Shown here: piece by piece, positions 11,146-22,784 of the stretch
Layout: every line of letters begins with the position of its first letter
Position numbering within the stretch: the first letter of the stretch is position 1
Source: Hawksworthiomyces lignivorus
Taxonomy: Eukaryota; Ascomycota; Sordariomycetes; Ophiostomatales; Ophiostomataceae
Assembly (NCBI GenBank): GCA_002917075.1
Contig: NTMA01000011.1
Location: 1 to 64,000 of the forward strand
DNA length: 64,000 nt
Reading direction: 5' to 3'
Made by a program: the position numbers and the translations under genes
The notes under the pieces: model-generated
What the model was told of the DNA's origin: nothing
The model's input: only the letters and a program-made list of their open reading frames with translations
Databases searched by the model: none

Positions 11146-11964
11146 ATGGCAGACCGCCAGGACTATGACGCCGCCCTTGACGACCAACTGCAGTGGATCT
11201 CTATCCCGCGAGCTACGTCAGAAGATACGCCAGCTGCTAAGGAACAAGAACGCCAAAAGAACTTTCGCAAGCGATGGATGGAAAGAGGCCGCGTCTCAAG
11301 TAGCAGTGGAGACAATAGACGAAAGAAAATCCAGCACCAAAGTGGTATTGTTGCAGATAACGGGTACAGTGAAAGTGAGGGCGAAGATGGGGACACAGAC
11401 GGAGACGAAGATGACATTGGTGCCAGCTTCTTCGAGAGTCATGATGTGAGCGCTCCCAACGGTAACCACGACATACAACGCCTCATGCATAATGCTTACC
11501 GGCTCTACGCCAACAACGAGCTTAGGATGGACATGAATACTGGTCGAAAGATGATCTTGCTCGACCGAGCTAGGCGCATCGCGTTTGGCTTCGTAAAACC
11601 ACCGCCTATGACACTTGCGGAGGGGCGGGATGGTGGAATCGCCATCGCTGCCTTCTCCAGATGCCGCCCTCGACCACCGTTGCCGCCAGAAAGCGGCGGC
11701 GACAACAACAAAAGGTCAAAGCTTCCCCGTCACCACAGAGACACAGGAACTCCGTGCCTGCCTGTTCCACTTAATCGGATCAGCTCCAGTCGGCAGGGTG
11801 CTGGCCGGGGAAGTAAAGACAAGGGCAATGCTAAGGAAACAGCGCCAGATGGCCGTTCAACGCGGCGTGGGGTGCTAGATAAGCGACAGCGAGCTGCGGC
11901 GGCATACCTTCTCAAGCAGCCGGCGGTGTCAGGGGTTCATGCGGCCTTGCGACATCTCAACTGA
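11146..11964 (+). CDS. Hypothetical acidic/basic low-complexity protein
   Basis: A single open frame of 272 aa from an ATG in acceptable context (ATAACATGG). I do not recognise the family. Residues 1-75 are charged, with a Lys/Arg-rich RKRWMERGR segment and a strongly acidic Ser/Glu/Asp patch around 77-90. Residues 105-150 (IQRLMHNAYRLYANNEL, then LLDRARRIAFGF) look helical and are the best candidate for a folded core. The C-terminal third is basic and Ser/Arg/Lys-rich. There is no signal peptide or membrane segment, so a nuclear or cytosolic protein is likely. It sits in tandem with the genes on both sides, with no sign of shared function. Codon use and the lack of stops over 819 bases support a real gene. 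Confidence 0.6.
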   Translation: MADRQDYDAALDDQLQWISIPRATSEDTPAAKEQERQKNFRKRWMERGRVSSSSGDNRRKKIQHQSGIVADNGYSESEGEDGDTDGDEDDIGASFFESHDVSAPNGNHDIQRLMHNAYRLYANNELRMDMNTGRKMILLDRARRIAFGFVKPPPMTLAEGRDGGIAIAAFSRCRPRPPLPPESGGDNNKRSKLPRHHRDTGTPCLPVPLNRISSSRQGAGRGSKDKGNAKETAPDGRSTRRGVLDKRQRAAAAYLLKQPAVSGVHAALRHLN

Positions 11965-12673
11965 CCCAAAGACTGCGGCTTTGCTTTTCCCGCTTTTGGG
12001 TCTTCAGATCGCTAGGCCATTTATAGAGCTAGATGCATAAATCCTGCAATGCTGGTGTCCTTTCTTAGTCCAAATCGGCAACTCAGCCATATCAGATGAT
12101 GCCTGGGGTCAGGAATCTGGATTGGCCGCTTTCGGGATTGTGCCGGTTTCCTAACTGACGAAAGGCGCGCCCAATAGGTCGATCTGCGCGTGCCCCGTGC
12201 TTACCTCCGACGACGGTGAAGCCTCGATACATGTACAAGTCGTCGGGCACAGGAGAACAGAAGCGCAGTGGCTTTGGAAAGGCCAAAAAAAATTGGAGTC
12301 CACGATGCAAGAGTGGAAGAGAAAGAGAAAGAAATCCAGTGGCGAGACAACGCTGAGAGAATACAGAGCTGCTATGAAAGGAAGATATCGAAAACAATGG
12401 TGAAGCCAGTATTCGGAGGGTCTAGAAAGGGAAACTGCGATTTAGGTATATTATAGTGGTGTGGGAAACTGTTGACTCATTACTGCACGTGGCGAACTTT
12501 GCGGCGATTGCTTACCGTTAGCTTTTCTCTGTATATAATAGATACATACATCACAATCCTCTTATCATATTTTGTTGTCTGTCTGTAGGGAAAATCTCGA
12601 GAGAAAAAGAAAACAAGCAATTATTTATTGACTACGATCTCAATTGCATATTGCGTTATACAGGCTTTTAGCA
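11965..12673. other. Intergenic spacer
   Basis: Roughly 700 bases with short overlapping open frames on both strands (12092-12456) but no conserved motif. The 3' part (12520-12660) is AT-rich and probably holds the promoter and leader of the following phosphatase-like gene. Confidence 0.5.
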
Positions 12674-13614
12674 ATGGTTTTCATTGATTTTGTCCGCCAT
12701 GCTCAGGGCTACCACAACCTGTCCTATGATAACTTGGACATACCGGATCCGCAACTGACTCCGCTCGGCGAGCAACAGTGTGCTGCGCTCCGGGACCGTT
12801 ATCCTCATCACGACAAAGTGCGCATGCTCGTGGCATCGCCGCTGCGCCGGACCATCCGCACGTGCCTGCTATCGTTTGCGCCGGTGTCGGCGCGCGGGGT
12901 GAAGGTGTTGGGCTTGCCCGAGGCGCAAGAAGTATCAACTCTCCCATCCGATGTAGGATCGGAGCCAGAAGTGCTACGCAAGGAATTCGCTGCGTCCGAG
13001 GTCGATCTTTCCCGAGTTACTAAGGGCTGGAACCATAAAGGCCCGGGCAGTCCCTTCGAGTTCGAGCTCAGCAAGTTGGAGGCTCGGGCGTTGTCCGCGC
13101 GGCGCATTCTACGGGAGCTGACTGCGGGCATGGGTGCCGACGACCGGGTGGTCCTCGTAACACACGGCGGTTTTCTGCACTTTCTGACTCAAGACTACGA
13201 CGGGCTTGGGCCGGGAAAGGGTACGTGACGACGCCCAGTTCTCTGTGTTCCTTTTCATATTTTATCTTGTTTCCTCTTGTCGTTCATTCTGCTCTTCTCT
13301 CAACTGCCCCAAATCTTTGCTAATACTAGGAAGGCACCGGATGGCAAAATACAGAGTTGCGGTCGTACGTATTTGCCGACCCGACCGGCAAGGATGAGGA
13401 AGCCCGACTGAAAGAAACGGACGAGAGCTGGGCGGCCCGGCGCGGAACAGCAAAGGGCCTGACGGAGACGGAGCAGCTCGAACTGCGGTTGCTGTACCAC
13501 GATTTCCTGACGAACTCGCTATCTCAATTAATGAAGACGGGGCGAATGGTCGAGTTCAAGGAAGATTACGAAACAGTGATCCAGCAGCAAGAAGTCGAGG
13601 CGCAGAAAGCATGA
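12674..13614 (+). CDS. Histidine phosphatase / phosphoglycerate mutase family protein
   Basis: Two exons (12674..13220, 13334..13614) give 275 aa. The start at 12674 (MVFIDFVRHAQGYHN) puts the catalytic RHxxxxxxN motif at residue 8, as usual in this family; an in-frame ATG ten codons upstream is less likely. Also visible are TPLGEQQC, the substrate-binding SPLRRTIRT and the second catalytic His in VLVTHGGFLHFL. The acceptor that keeps frame is the second AG after CTAATACTAG, restoring GKGTGWQNTELRSY. These enzymes transfer or remove phosphate through a phosphohistidine. Fungal members of this short cofactor-dependent-PGM-like group (yeast relatives include Pmu1-type proteins) are mostly phosphatases of uncertain substrate, so I do not call it glycolytic PGM. 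It is probably cytosolic, since no targeting signal is seen. Confidence 0.85.
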
Positions 13615-16600
13615 GAAGTGCTTCGAGTACGAGAATGGGTATTGTGCATTGGATGGCTCTTAATATTGTGTTAAGGTACTAAAGTGCAAATGCTTAATGG
13701 AATGGAGATAATTTAACAATGTGATATGAGACATACAACCTGCGAGTGCCAGACCGCTTGTGTCCGAGAATCGGATACCGATGGATGTCATATTACGGCG
13801 TATTTAATATAGAAGCAGCACATACACTTAGGTGTACAGTATTTCGCAATACTCTGTAAGCTTACGCCACAATTTTTATATTTGTTTGTCCAGTCCATGG
13901 CAGGCGCTTTATTATTGCCGAGTAATTGCTGCGTCGTAATTAGATATTTTCACAGAGCCAGACCAGAACTGGCCTGGCCTCATGGCAGAGCCTTCTGTCT
14001 TGGGACTCGGCCGAAGTTTGAGTAGCATTTCCCCTCACCAAGAACGCCTGGTGTTCTGCTTTTCTCAGCAAAGGTGGCTTGCTTTGTGTAGTGAAATGCA
14101 AGACTGTATTATCTTCTTGCGTAATGTGAGCTCTGGATATAGAGAAGCGATCCCACTCTGATATCTCGAGCTGGCCACCGTTGTACGACGTATCAATTCG
14201 TATCAATTCGTCGTGGCTCAACTTTTGGCGGCCTCTTTCCTTTCTATTGGTCTGCACTGCTTACGGCCTTGGTCTATCTTTGTAACCACCCTCCTTCTAA
14301 TATCATCCTTCCTCCCCCCGCAAGCCTTTTAACTCGTCCGTTTCCTAATGTTTCAAAACGGATCTAAATACTGTAGCATGTGTGGCGGTAGAGGTGGTGT
14401 ACTGTATGTCTCCTGTCGCTCGTCTCTCATTGAGTGCTTTCTGTGCACCGACCCCAATTTACTGCCCAAATTTCCCGCCAGGGGTTCCCCCACAGGCGGA
14501 CCGACTGGCCAATCAGCGACATGTATTTGCCGTTCCAGGTGGCTGCAAGTGGGTTAGCCGACCCCCTTTTTCTATTTCGAGTGGAATCCTCTATCTTTGT
14601 ACTCAGTAACGGCCGAGAGAGCGCAGAAAGCATGCAGTTGAGACGAATGCCAAGTCGGTTCTGGTAGACGCTGTTGAATGCTTCGGCTTTTTCTCCTGCA
14701 TATAACAAGCGTGAGAAGAGGCCAGGCGCTGTTATCTGCACGGCCAAGTGGCTGGCGCTTTTCCTGCTATTTTGGCACTTTGGTCATTCTCTGGCTTCTT
14801 CAACTGATAGCGTAGGATTTGCTTCATAAGCGACATGGGGGAGATGGTGAGATTTGAGCTATTCGAATACATCACTTTGCGATGCATACTCCGTATTATG
14901 TTACCAGTTGGATGCATGTTATCTACTGCTGCTGCGTGTGTGCCTTGCGCGGGTACCTTGCAGAGGAAGAAACAGACTAGAGGCTCACCTCCTATTCCGT
15001 CCTCCGTCTTTCCAACCAACCCCTGTCAGTTGGCCCCTGTCTTGGCCTCTCATTGAAACTCTTCCTTACAGTGGTGGATGACCAAAGAGGCAGCTTTCAA
15101 GGTGCCCCTTTGAAGTCACCCTTGGTGTTTGCATTTCTTCTTCCTTCTTCGTCAATGGCATCTCTCTCCCTCTTTCTCTTGTCCATTGGTCCCTGGTATC
15201 ATACTCTGGTCTGTTTTGCTTCCCCTGCAGTCTTTCTGCATATCGTTGTACAATCTTTCTGATATATCTCTGTTTTTGTTCTCATTTTTGATACCCTCGC
15301 CTTGCTTGTCTCTCGCTCTAAGCAAATAGTTATTCTGTCCAACTATCATGGCCTCTCTGTGAGCGGCCATGTTCATCCAAATGTTGTAGACGCTCTCTCT
15401 TTTGAAACACGCAGAATCTAAACGCTCATTTTTCCTTTTTTGGTGATTTCGACATACGGGCGCTTGCTCCAAGGCCCATTGTGCATCCACCTTTTCAGCT
15501 TTACGCAGAATAAACAAAACAAGAGCAACACAACAGCCGCTCTGTCCTTCTTTATCACACCGTCTCTCACAGGACACATCGCTTTGCGTCAACAGTTTTA
15601 TTCCTGCTTCTCTCCCTCGTGCAGGGTCTCTGTCCCTTTTTCGTCGATCAAACGCTATCCGCCGCGATCCACTGTCTATCCTCGTCCGACTCAATCAAGC
15701 TTTCTTTACTCGTGGACGTGTATATGAAAAGCTTCTATTATTAACAAAACCAACGCAGTGTGCTACAACGCATACGTTATATCCGCGCTTCAGCGGCCAG
15801 CACCCTTCATCGTGTTGACCAGGCCCTCTACTCTCGAACCAGGCCTGCGGCCCAGAGGATTGGGCATCACGACCGTTGATCCTTCTTTATCCCTCTCTCA
15901 AGTCCTTGATTCCTGCGGTTCACTCCTCCCCAGGTTTCCAGACGTGTGGTTGTCTCCTCCCGTGCGGTTTTGCTCTGCTGGTCTTTTGCACTCACACATC
16001 AGGACGACAGCAACATCTCTTCCCACTGCTCTCTCCGACACTCTTTGCCCGTCCCAAACCACCTATCTAGTCTCTAACGGGGGGGATGAGCATATTCCTG
16101 TATCCGACCCACCCTTGGCGTTCCTGCGTTCCTTACTTTCTTGCTAGATACCCATACATCTTTTTTGCTCCTCTCTCCCATATTCCCTCTCGCAGACGGT
16201 CTCTCGGAGCCGCCAGCTACCTGCAGTTCCCTGCGCGAATTCTCACACCCCTTTATCCTCGTTTCCTTTCTTATTTTTCCTTTATTTATGTTTTTGCTCC
16301 TTTTTTCCTTCACAACGCCGCCTTGAATCGCCTCGTTGTGCCTACGGCCTTGTCTTCACGACGCCGTATTTCTTCAACTGACGGTTCCTTTTTGTTTCTT
16401 GACAATAAAGGAACCTATTAGTTGACGGTGACCTTCGCGGGCGAGGAAGCGAGATCAAGTTGCTTTATGCTGTTGACGGCGGGTCCGAATTTCTTTTCTT
16501 CTCTTCGATCTTTTCAATAGCGTTGTCTTTTTTTGGTTATTTATCTTCTGAGGGAACTGGGTTTTCTTCAGATTATCTCTTTTCTTTTTTTTGGACTTTT

Positions 16601-16763
16601 TTGGAGATATTCTTCATTCGTTCTGTCAACTGTGTTGAGACATCGAAATCGACATTCGTTTACTTTCTAATCGAAATCGCTGGCCGGTCGACTGTCACGA
16701 GAACTATACTATTCAGACGAAACAGCCATTTACATCACAAGCGACCGATTGACTGTAGTCACA
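13615..16763. other. 3.1-kb gene-free region upstream of the KCH gene
   Basis: No open frame here shows a conserved domain. From about 15100 to 16760 the plus strand is markedly pyrimidine-rich (many TTTCTTTT and CTCTCTCC tracts), typical of promoters and 5' leaders, so it probably serves the Kch gene starting at 16764. A 10-bp direct repeat (CGTATCAATT) lies near 14189-14210. A minus-strand open frame at 13940..14257 has no recognisable content. Confidence 0.5.
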
Positions 16764-18953
16764 ATGGGTTTTATGAGCCATGGCCAGAATGTCGAGGTTC
16801 GGCCAGAACAGAAGTGGGATTACATTGTAAGCAACTCGAAATTCAACAAATTGACTTGGGGCTCTAACATATGCGTGTACCGTATTAATACTAATATATA
16901 AAATCTAGAGCTTGAACGACTTCAAATCCTCATCATGTTTCACTCCCTTTGCCTACGCCTATCTCTACTTCTCTCTGGGTTTGTCTATAGCTGTGTACGC
17001 CGTTGATACATTTACAGCAGTCAATCTGCTCGTCTTCAACAAATGGTCGTCCGAAATCGCACCGACACAGCTCATTTCGTTTACGGTATCAAAATGGATC
17101 TTCTCCATCTGCATCATCTTGTCTGTCATCAATCTGGCCTATGAACACATCCGCGCACAGCGGATTATGCGGCGTGGTAGTGTGGCCGAATGCTATCTCG
17201 ATAACCTAGCAGTGCGCCTGGAGAGTATTCGCTGGGGCAAGGGCCAGGGCTGGAAACGTTTCCTGGTTTTTGCAGAGTTGACCAAGAGTAAGAAGGGTGC
17301 CGAATACATTGCCCTCTTTACTTATTTTAGCTTTCAATGTGAGTTGGGAAAACACAGTTTATCTTCTTCGCCTAAAGTTATGTCTTTCAACTGACATGAG
17401 CAGCATGGTTTCGTGTGCTTCTTTGTTCTGGCCCGCGCCAGGCAGTCAATGCACTCACGCTCATTTCGGTCTATAATGCCCAGCTCTCGGTTACCGGCGA
17501 CAACGTAGAGAACACGCTCATGAATTTTTTCGACAAGATTCGGGCCCTTGCCGTGCAGAACTACCAGCAGGCGCTCATTCTGTCCGGCATGTTGTTCACT
17601 CTAGTTATCTGGGTGTTTTCGTTCCTCTCACTTCTATTGGCTTTTGCATTCTTCATCTTCTTTTTGTGTGCCTACATTCCGCGTGCAGACGGTGGTCTGT
17701 CAGGATATTGTTCTCGCAAAATTAACAAGCGGCTCATGAAGATTGTTTCGACAAAGGTGAACACGGCTATAGAGGAAGAAGAGAGGCGTCGCAAGAAAGC
17801 TGAGCTGAAGGCGGCCAAGAAGAACGGCGAACTGCCTCCGTCCGAACTGACTGCTACGATCCCTAACGTCGGCGATGACAAGCTCCCACAGATGCCCGTG
17901 ATGTTGAACCGCAACGATACAATGACTAGCCTTCCCGCCTACACGTCCCGACCTGGTACCGCCGGCAGCTTTGAGCTCAGCGCTATGGATCAAAAGCGGC
18001 CTGTTCCTTCACGATCCGGCACTATGGCCTCCCTCTCTGCAAACGCAACAACACCATCGGGCACCAACTTCTCCGCACGAGCTCCACTCTTGGGCTATGC
18101 TGCCGAGCCCGGTATGGATGGTGGTCGGTCTGCGTCGCCCGCTCCTTCTATTCCTGCTTTACCAGAGCTAGGGCCGGGAGGCAACTATGATCAATCACTG
18201 GGGCGCAATGGCACGATTGCATCGAACCGCAGTTTCGGCGGTGCGAACCGAGGGTCCGGTGGCGGTGGTGTACCGCCACCTTTCCCTCAGTTAACTCGAA
18301 ACAATACTGGTGGGACCTTACCGTATCCTAATCAGAATGTGAGAAACGGAAGCTTTTCTAGCAACAATGGCGGCTACACGGCCAGTCCATCCACATACTC
18401 AAACGAAACGACGCCGACCATGCCACAGCCCGTACGCTCCCCTGCTGGCTATGGCAACCGGCCGGGACCTGCTCCTTATGGCAACCAGAGCCAGTTCCCA
18501 GGTCACAACAGCAGCGGATCTACCTCGAGCAGCCGCTACGCGCCATACAGTATGGATCAAGACAGCGGTCGGAACAGCGGTGGTGCGAACGGCTACGGTG
18601 CGCCTTCTCCTCGTGGAATGATGTCGCCCATGCGCAGCGCAACGAACCCCTACCCAGTCTCGCCACGGACGATGACCCCTGGTGTAGCTGGTGGCAATGG
18701 AAACGGTGCAGCTCGCGGCTATGGCCAACCGTACCCGCCGCAGCGGAATATGACCGCCCCCATGCCGCAGATGAGCAACCACGAGCGTCAATTCTCCGAA
18801 GAGAGCTCTTATAGCTCTTACTTTGAGCGGCCCACTACAGCATCTAGCCAGAGAGGTGGACCACGTTTGCCAAACTATGGCAACAACAATGTCAACAATA
18901 ACGGCTGGAACACAGACGTCGAGTCCCAGCGTCGTCCGACAGGTCGCTACTGA
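16764..18953 (+). CDS. kch1: Kch1-type potassium transport membrane protein
   Basis: Three exons (16764..16826, 16909..17338, 17404..18953) give 680 aa. The N-terminal 300 residues match the fungal Kch (Kch1/Prm6) family: a transmembrane segment after CFTPFAYAY, a second at FTVSKWIFSICIILSV, the conserved WFRVLLCSGPRQAVNALTL block, and a long hydrophobic hairpin at ALILSGMLFTLVIW...FFIFFLCAYI. In yeast these plasma-membrane proteins mediate low-affinity potassium entry that activates the Cch1/Mid1 calcium channel during stress or pheromone response; that role here is inferred from family. After a Lys/Glu-rich helix (about 345-375) comes a tail of about 300 residues rich in Ser, Asn, Gly and Pro, probably cytosolic and disordered. 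Exon 1 codes only 21 residues and its intron is supported by TAATACTAAT before the acceptor. Confidence 0.88.
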
Positions 18954-19994
18954 GTGGTCCTAACTACAGGGATCTTTTCTGGCGCCTTATACCTATCGCC
19001 TTCCTCATGTACCTGAAAATTTTTTTTTCCTTTTCGACATGATCATGGCGTTCCACGGGTTTCAATATACGACGCATTACATTATACCTTTTTCAACCAC
19101 ATTTTGACATAGTTAACACCTCCCTTTTTTTTGGAGACATTTGTCCGCAGCCGAAAGAGGACATCGGATTGTTGAAGATGTGATGAAAGATGCCTTTCTT
19201 TATTAGCAACCGCTCGTATAGGGTGGTGAAGAAAAGCTTAGCTTCTATATATAGTAAAGTGTACCGAAGATGAATATAATTATTATGATGACAGACTTGT
19301 GCAATAAAACACTCATAAGTAAGCATACCGGTGCATTCTAGCAGTGAGTTAATCCTAGGCTGGTTACACAAGTAATGGATAAAATGACGGAGCACAAAAA
19401 TGGCGACACATTCGCTACCTAGACACTTAGTGAACATGGCTAACCAGTAATTCTGATAATTACAAACGTTACGAATGTCTGAGCAAGCAGCATTTCATCA
19501 CAGGCGACATAAGCACAAGATGAAGGGGCTCTTCGACGGTGCTACCTACACAAGGCTCTTCCGCCAGGTGAGCCGGCAACTTTTCTTGATTCCTGCATCT
19601 CTGGTTGGCGTTAAAATGCGAAGCTGTCTTAAGCCTAGCATTGAATAAATTGCATTTTAGCAAGCGAGCGTCTGGTTTTCAAGCCTTGGATTGTGTGTAG
19701 CTTGTGGATGTAATATATACATATCACGTGAATAAACTGTAGCTTTGAAGCAATCGTTTTGTGGTCCGTGCGCCATGTAGGAAAAGCTCCATAAATTTTT
19801 GCTTTAGTTTTTCGAGGTTCAATTCGAAAATTTGCAGTCTCGTGGGAACATCAGACTATACCGCTATTATCGTTTTATTGTTTTTCTTTTCCTTTCTTTT
19901 TTTTGTGTTTTATTTTCTCTACTCCCTTTTCTTTCTCCTAATCCCTGTTTCTTCCACTCGATTTCTTCACATACATACCCATTCCATTGTCAAG
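18954..19994. other. Intergenic, KCH gene to mitochondrial EF-Tu
   Basis: About 1 kb, AT-rich, with no coding pattern. It carries the KCH 3' UTR and the TUF1 promoter. A TCACGTGA palindrome is at 19724..19731 beside a TAATATATA tract, and a CT-rich leader runs to the TUF1 ATG. Confidence 0.6.
19724..19731. promoter_or_regulatory. TCACGTGA palindrome upstream of TUF1 (Cbf1-like E-box)
   Basis: ATCACGTGA fits the RTCACRTG core bound by Cbf1-class bHLH factors. It lies about 265 nt before the TUF1 start codon. Such sites occur upstream of mitochondrial and ribosomal genes in fungi; function here is inference. Confidence 0.35.
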
Positions 19995-21482
19995 ATGGTG
20001 TCGCCGGCGTTTCGCACGTTGGCGCCGTTCGTGCGGACGGCTCGTGTCGTTCTCCGGACACCGAGCGCCAACCCATTGCTGTCAATGCAACTCAAGGCCG
20101 CCAAGCAATCCCCCATCTTGAGCTTCTGCCGGACGTATGCCGTCTTCGAGCGGACAAAGCCGCATGTCAACATCGGTATGGATGGCCTGCTATGTTGCCC
20201 TGGAGAAACTCGGCTTAGACTCTCGGTACTAATCGCTTCGTCTCGCAGGCACCATTGGTCACGTTGACCATGGCAAGGTGTGTTATGCTTCTAGTTTTGC
20301 GCTTTCTCTGTAGTCCCCTTGCAATTGCTCATATTCATGGCTTCCTAGACCACTCTTTCCGCTGCCATCACCAAGCGCCAAGCCGACAAGGGCATGGCCA
20401 GCTTCCTCGACTACGGCTCCATCGACAAGGCCCCCGAAGAGCGGAAGCGCGGTATCACCATCTCCACCGCCCACATCGAGTACTCCACCGACAACCGCCA
20501 CTACTCGCACGTTGACTGCCCTGGCCACGCTGACTACATCAAGAACATGATTACGGGTGCCGCCAACATGGACGGCGCTATTATTGTCGTGGCCGCCTCC
20601 GACGGCCAGATGCCGCAGACGCGCGAGCACTTGCTGCTGGCTCGCCAGGTCGGCGTCCAGAAGATCGTCGTGTTCGTCAACAAGATCGACGTCATCGAAG
20701 ACCCGGAGATGCTGGAGCTCGTCGAGATGGAGATGCGCGAGCTGCTGAGCACCTACGGCTTCGAGGGCGACGAGACCCCCGTCATCATGGGCTCTGCCCT
20801 GTGCGCCCTGGACGGCAAGCGCCCGGACATTGGCGAGCAGAAGATCGACGAGCTGCTGGCCGCCGTCGACTCCTGGATCCCCACCCCAGAGCGCGACCTT
20901 GACAAGCCCTTCCTCATGTCCGTCGAGGACGTTTTCTCCATCTCCGGCCGTGGTACCGTGGCGTCGGGCCGCGTGGAGCGGGGCACCCTGAAGCGGGACT
21001 CTGAGGTGGAGCTCGTCGGCAAGGGTCTCGAGATCATCAAGACCAAGGTCACCGACATTGAGACGTTCAACAAGTCGTGCGACGAGGCCCGCGCCGGCGA
21101 CAACTCGGGCCTGCTGCTGCGCGGCATCCGCCGCGAGGACGTCAAGCGCGGCATGGTCATCTGCAAGCCCGGCTCCATTACCCCGCACTCGCAGTTCCTC
21201 GTCTCCCTCTACGTCCTGTCCAAGGAGGAGGGCGGCCGCCATACCGGCTTCCGCGAGAACTACCGCCCCCAGATGTACCTGCGCACTGCCGACGAGTCCT
21301 GCACCCTGACCTTCCCCGAGGGCACCGAGGACCACGCTTCCAAGATGGTCATGCCCGGCGACAACGTCGAGATGGTCGTGACGCTGCAGAACCCCCTGGC
21401 CGTCGACAACGGCCAGCGTGTCAACGTCCGTGAGGGTGGTCGCACTGTGGCCACCGGTATCGTGACGCGGATCCTGAAATAA
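19995..21482 (+). CDS. tuf1: Mitochondrial translation elongation factor Tu
   Basis: Three exons (19995..20175, 20249..20277, 20349..21482) give 447 aa; the middle exon is only 29 nt and encodes most of the P-loop. Residues 1-50 are rich in Arg, Ser and Ala with no acidic residue, a mitochondrial presequence. The GTPase core follows: GHVDHGKTT (G1), DCPGHADY (G3), NKID (G4) and SAL (G5), then beta-barrel domains II and III ending in [10 protein letters not shown]. It delivers aminoacyl-tRNA to mitochondrial ribosomes. The sequence is more GC-rich in codon third positions than its surroundings, as expected for a highly expressed gene. A 350-aa open frame on the opposite strand is a shadow of this codon bias. 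RPS29 downstream is convergent. Confidence 0.97.
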
Positions 21483-22445
21483 AAAAAAGGCGTGAGAAAA
21501 ATAGTATTATGATTTCCAAGAAAAATAAGGGGGCAGCCTTGTTATTAAACGGGAAGGCGGAGGGGGGGGGCGGCGGCACGGTCTTTTGGAAGTGTGCATA
21601 GCACATCGGTCGAACGAGGAAGAGACTGTCTTGAAGCTTTTCCCTGATTCAACCAATCTACCAATTCCATTTATGTACGACACGACGACATGTACTATCT
21701 ATATATTTCCAACTATCTCCTCTCGACATGCTTTTCTTGTTTCATTTTTTGGGGTCTTACCTAAACCTCCTTACCCGCCATGTACTTTAGAGTCGATACA
21801 GGGATGGACACAAAAAAGAAGTAAATAGAATTTGTAAAACCTCTGTTAGAAATATCGATGTGACATGTAATGGTTGACGAATTTTGGTTGAGATGGCACG
21901 CGGGACCAAGTCAGAGAGAACCTCATAATAAGACGGAGCAATCAATCTTTACAGTTAGGTCCTCACGAAACATGTGAAATTGGTTTTGAATGCCAGTAGT
22001 TTTCCGTTTATTCTTTGAGACATAAAGCAAAGTACAAAACAAAAGAGAGACGCAACTGGTGACGTTTCTCTTTCTCCCAAATAAGAGTTTTTTATGCACC
22101 CGATACATGAAAAATTCCCACTGCCTTCACATATTTTTCCAGTCGACCACGATGCTAGCCCTCTATTCTAAGTCCCTTTGGTCAACGGTCGGTCGATCGG
22201 TGAAGACGGCTGATTCAAGAGCAAACCTTCATCTTTTCCGCTCGCCGGCTAGGTCTAGAATCCGGTCGGGTAGCTGATCATTCCATGAAAAATCTCTTTC
22301 CGCAAAGTGGCTGTGTTCCGTTCCCGACTCCTACTCTCTTTCCCCTACCCCAGCACCTTAGCTATAATTCGTACCTCGCATCACTCGGTGTCGACAGAAG
22401 CGCGGTTGCCCTCTTTCTAGGTAGATATTTTTTGTTTGTGTAGAT
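21483..22445. other. Convergent intergenic region, TUF1 / RPS29
   Basis: About 960 bases between the 3' ends of TUF1 (plus) and RPS29 (minus). It includes a G-rich run near 21558-21576 shortly after the TUF1 stop. No conserved open frame is seen. Confidence 0.5.
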
Positions 22446-22784
22446 TTAACGGTGCTGGAAGAGAGGTCTTGTCAGTGCCACCGTCTTCCCTGGCGAGCAG
22501 CCTTACGCGTCATAGAATCCCATCTCACCTTGACGAAGCCAATGTCGTTGGCCTTCTCACGGAAGCACTGACGGCAGATGTCGAGGCCATACTTGCGGAT
22601 CAGACCGGCACGGTGGGCGCAGACGCGGCTATTATTCGACAAGAGTTAGCAATTCGAATTGCCCTATCCTTCACTCTACACCCAAGCTCATCTCCGTTAT
22701 CGTAAAAAAGGGTTCGGCATACCAAGACCGCGAGCCCTTGCCGTACTTCCGAGGGCGGGAGTTCCAAACGGATTCGTGAGACAT
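22446..22784 (-). CDS. rps29: 40S ribosomal protein S29 (uS14)
   Basis: Three short exons (22784..22723, 22628..22529, 22454..22446) give exactly 56 aa, the normal S29 length. The protein starts [19 protein letters not shown] and has the zinc-binding pairs CRVC and CRQC separated by [13 protein letters not shown]. It ends GFVKHR. The last exon is only nine bases (His-Arg-stop) after a CTTCCAG acceptor; this placement restores the expected C-terminus. S29 is a small zinc protein of the 40S head near the mRNA channel. The introns are 94 and 74 bp. It is divergent from the PDI gene at 23434, with about 650 bp between start codons. Confidence 0.95.

Noticed and set aside
13940..14257. A 105-aa minus-strand open frame
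   Set aside because: No conserved motif, no neighbouring exon and no homologue I recognise.
20283..21335. A 350-aa open frame antisense to mitochondrial EF-Tu
   Set aside because: It exists because of strong GC-third-position codon bias in TUF1; its translation is repetitive and matches no family.
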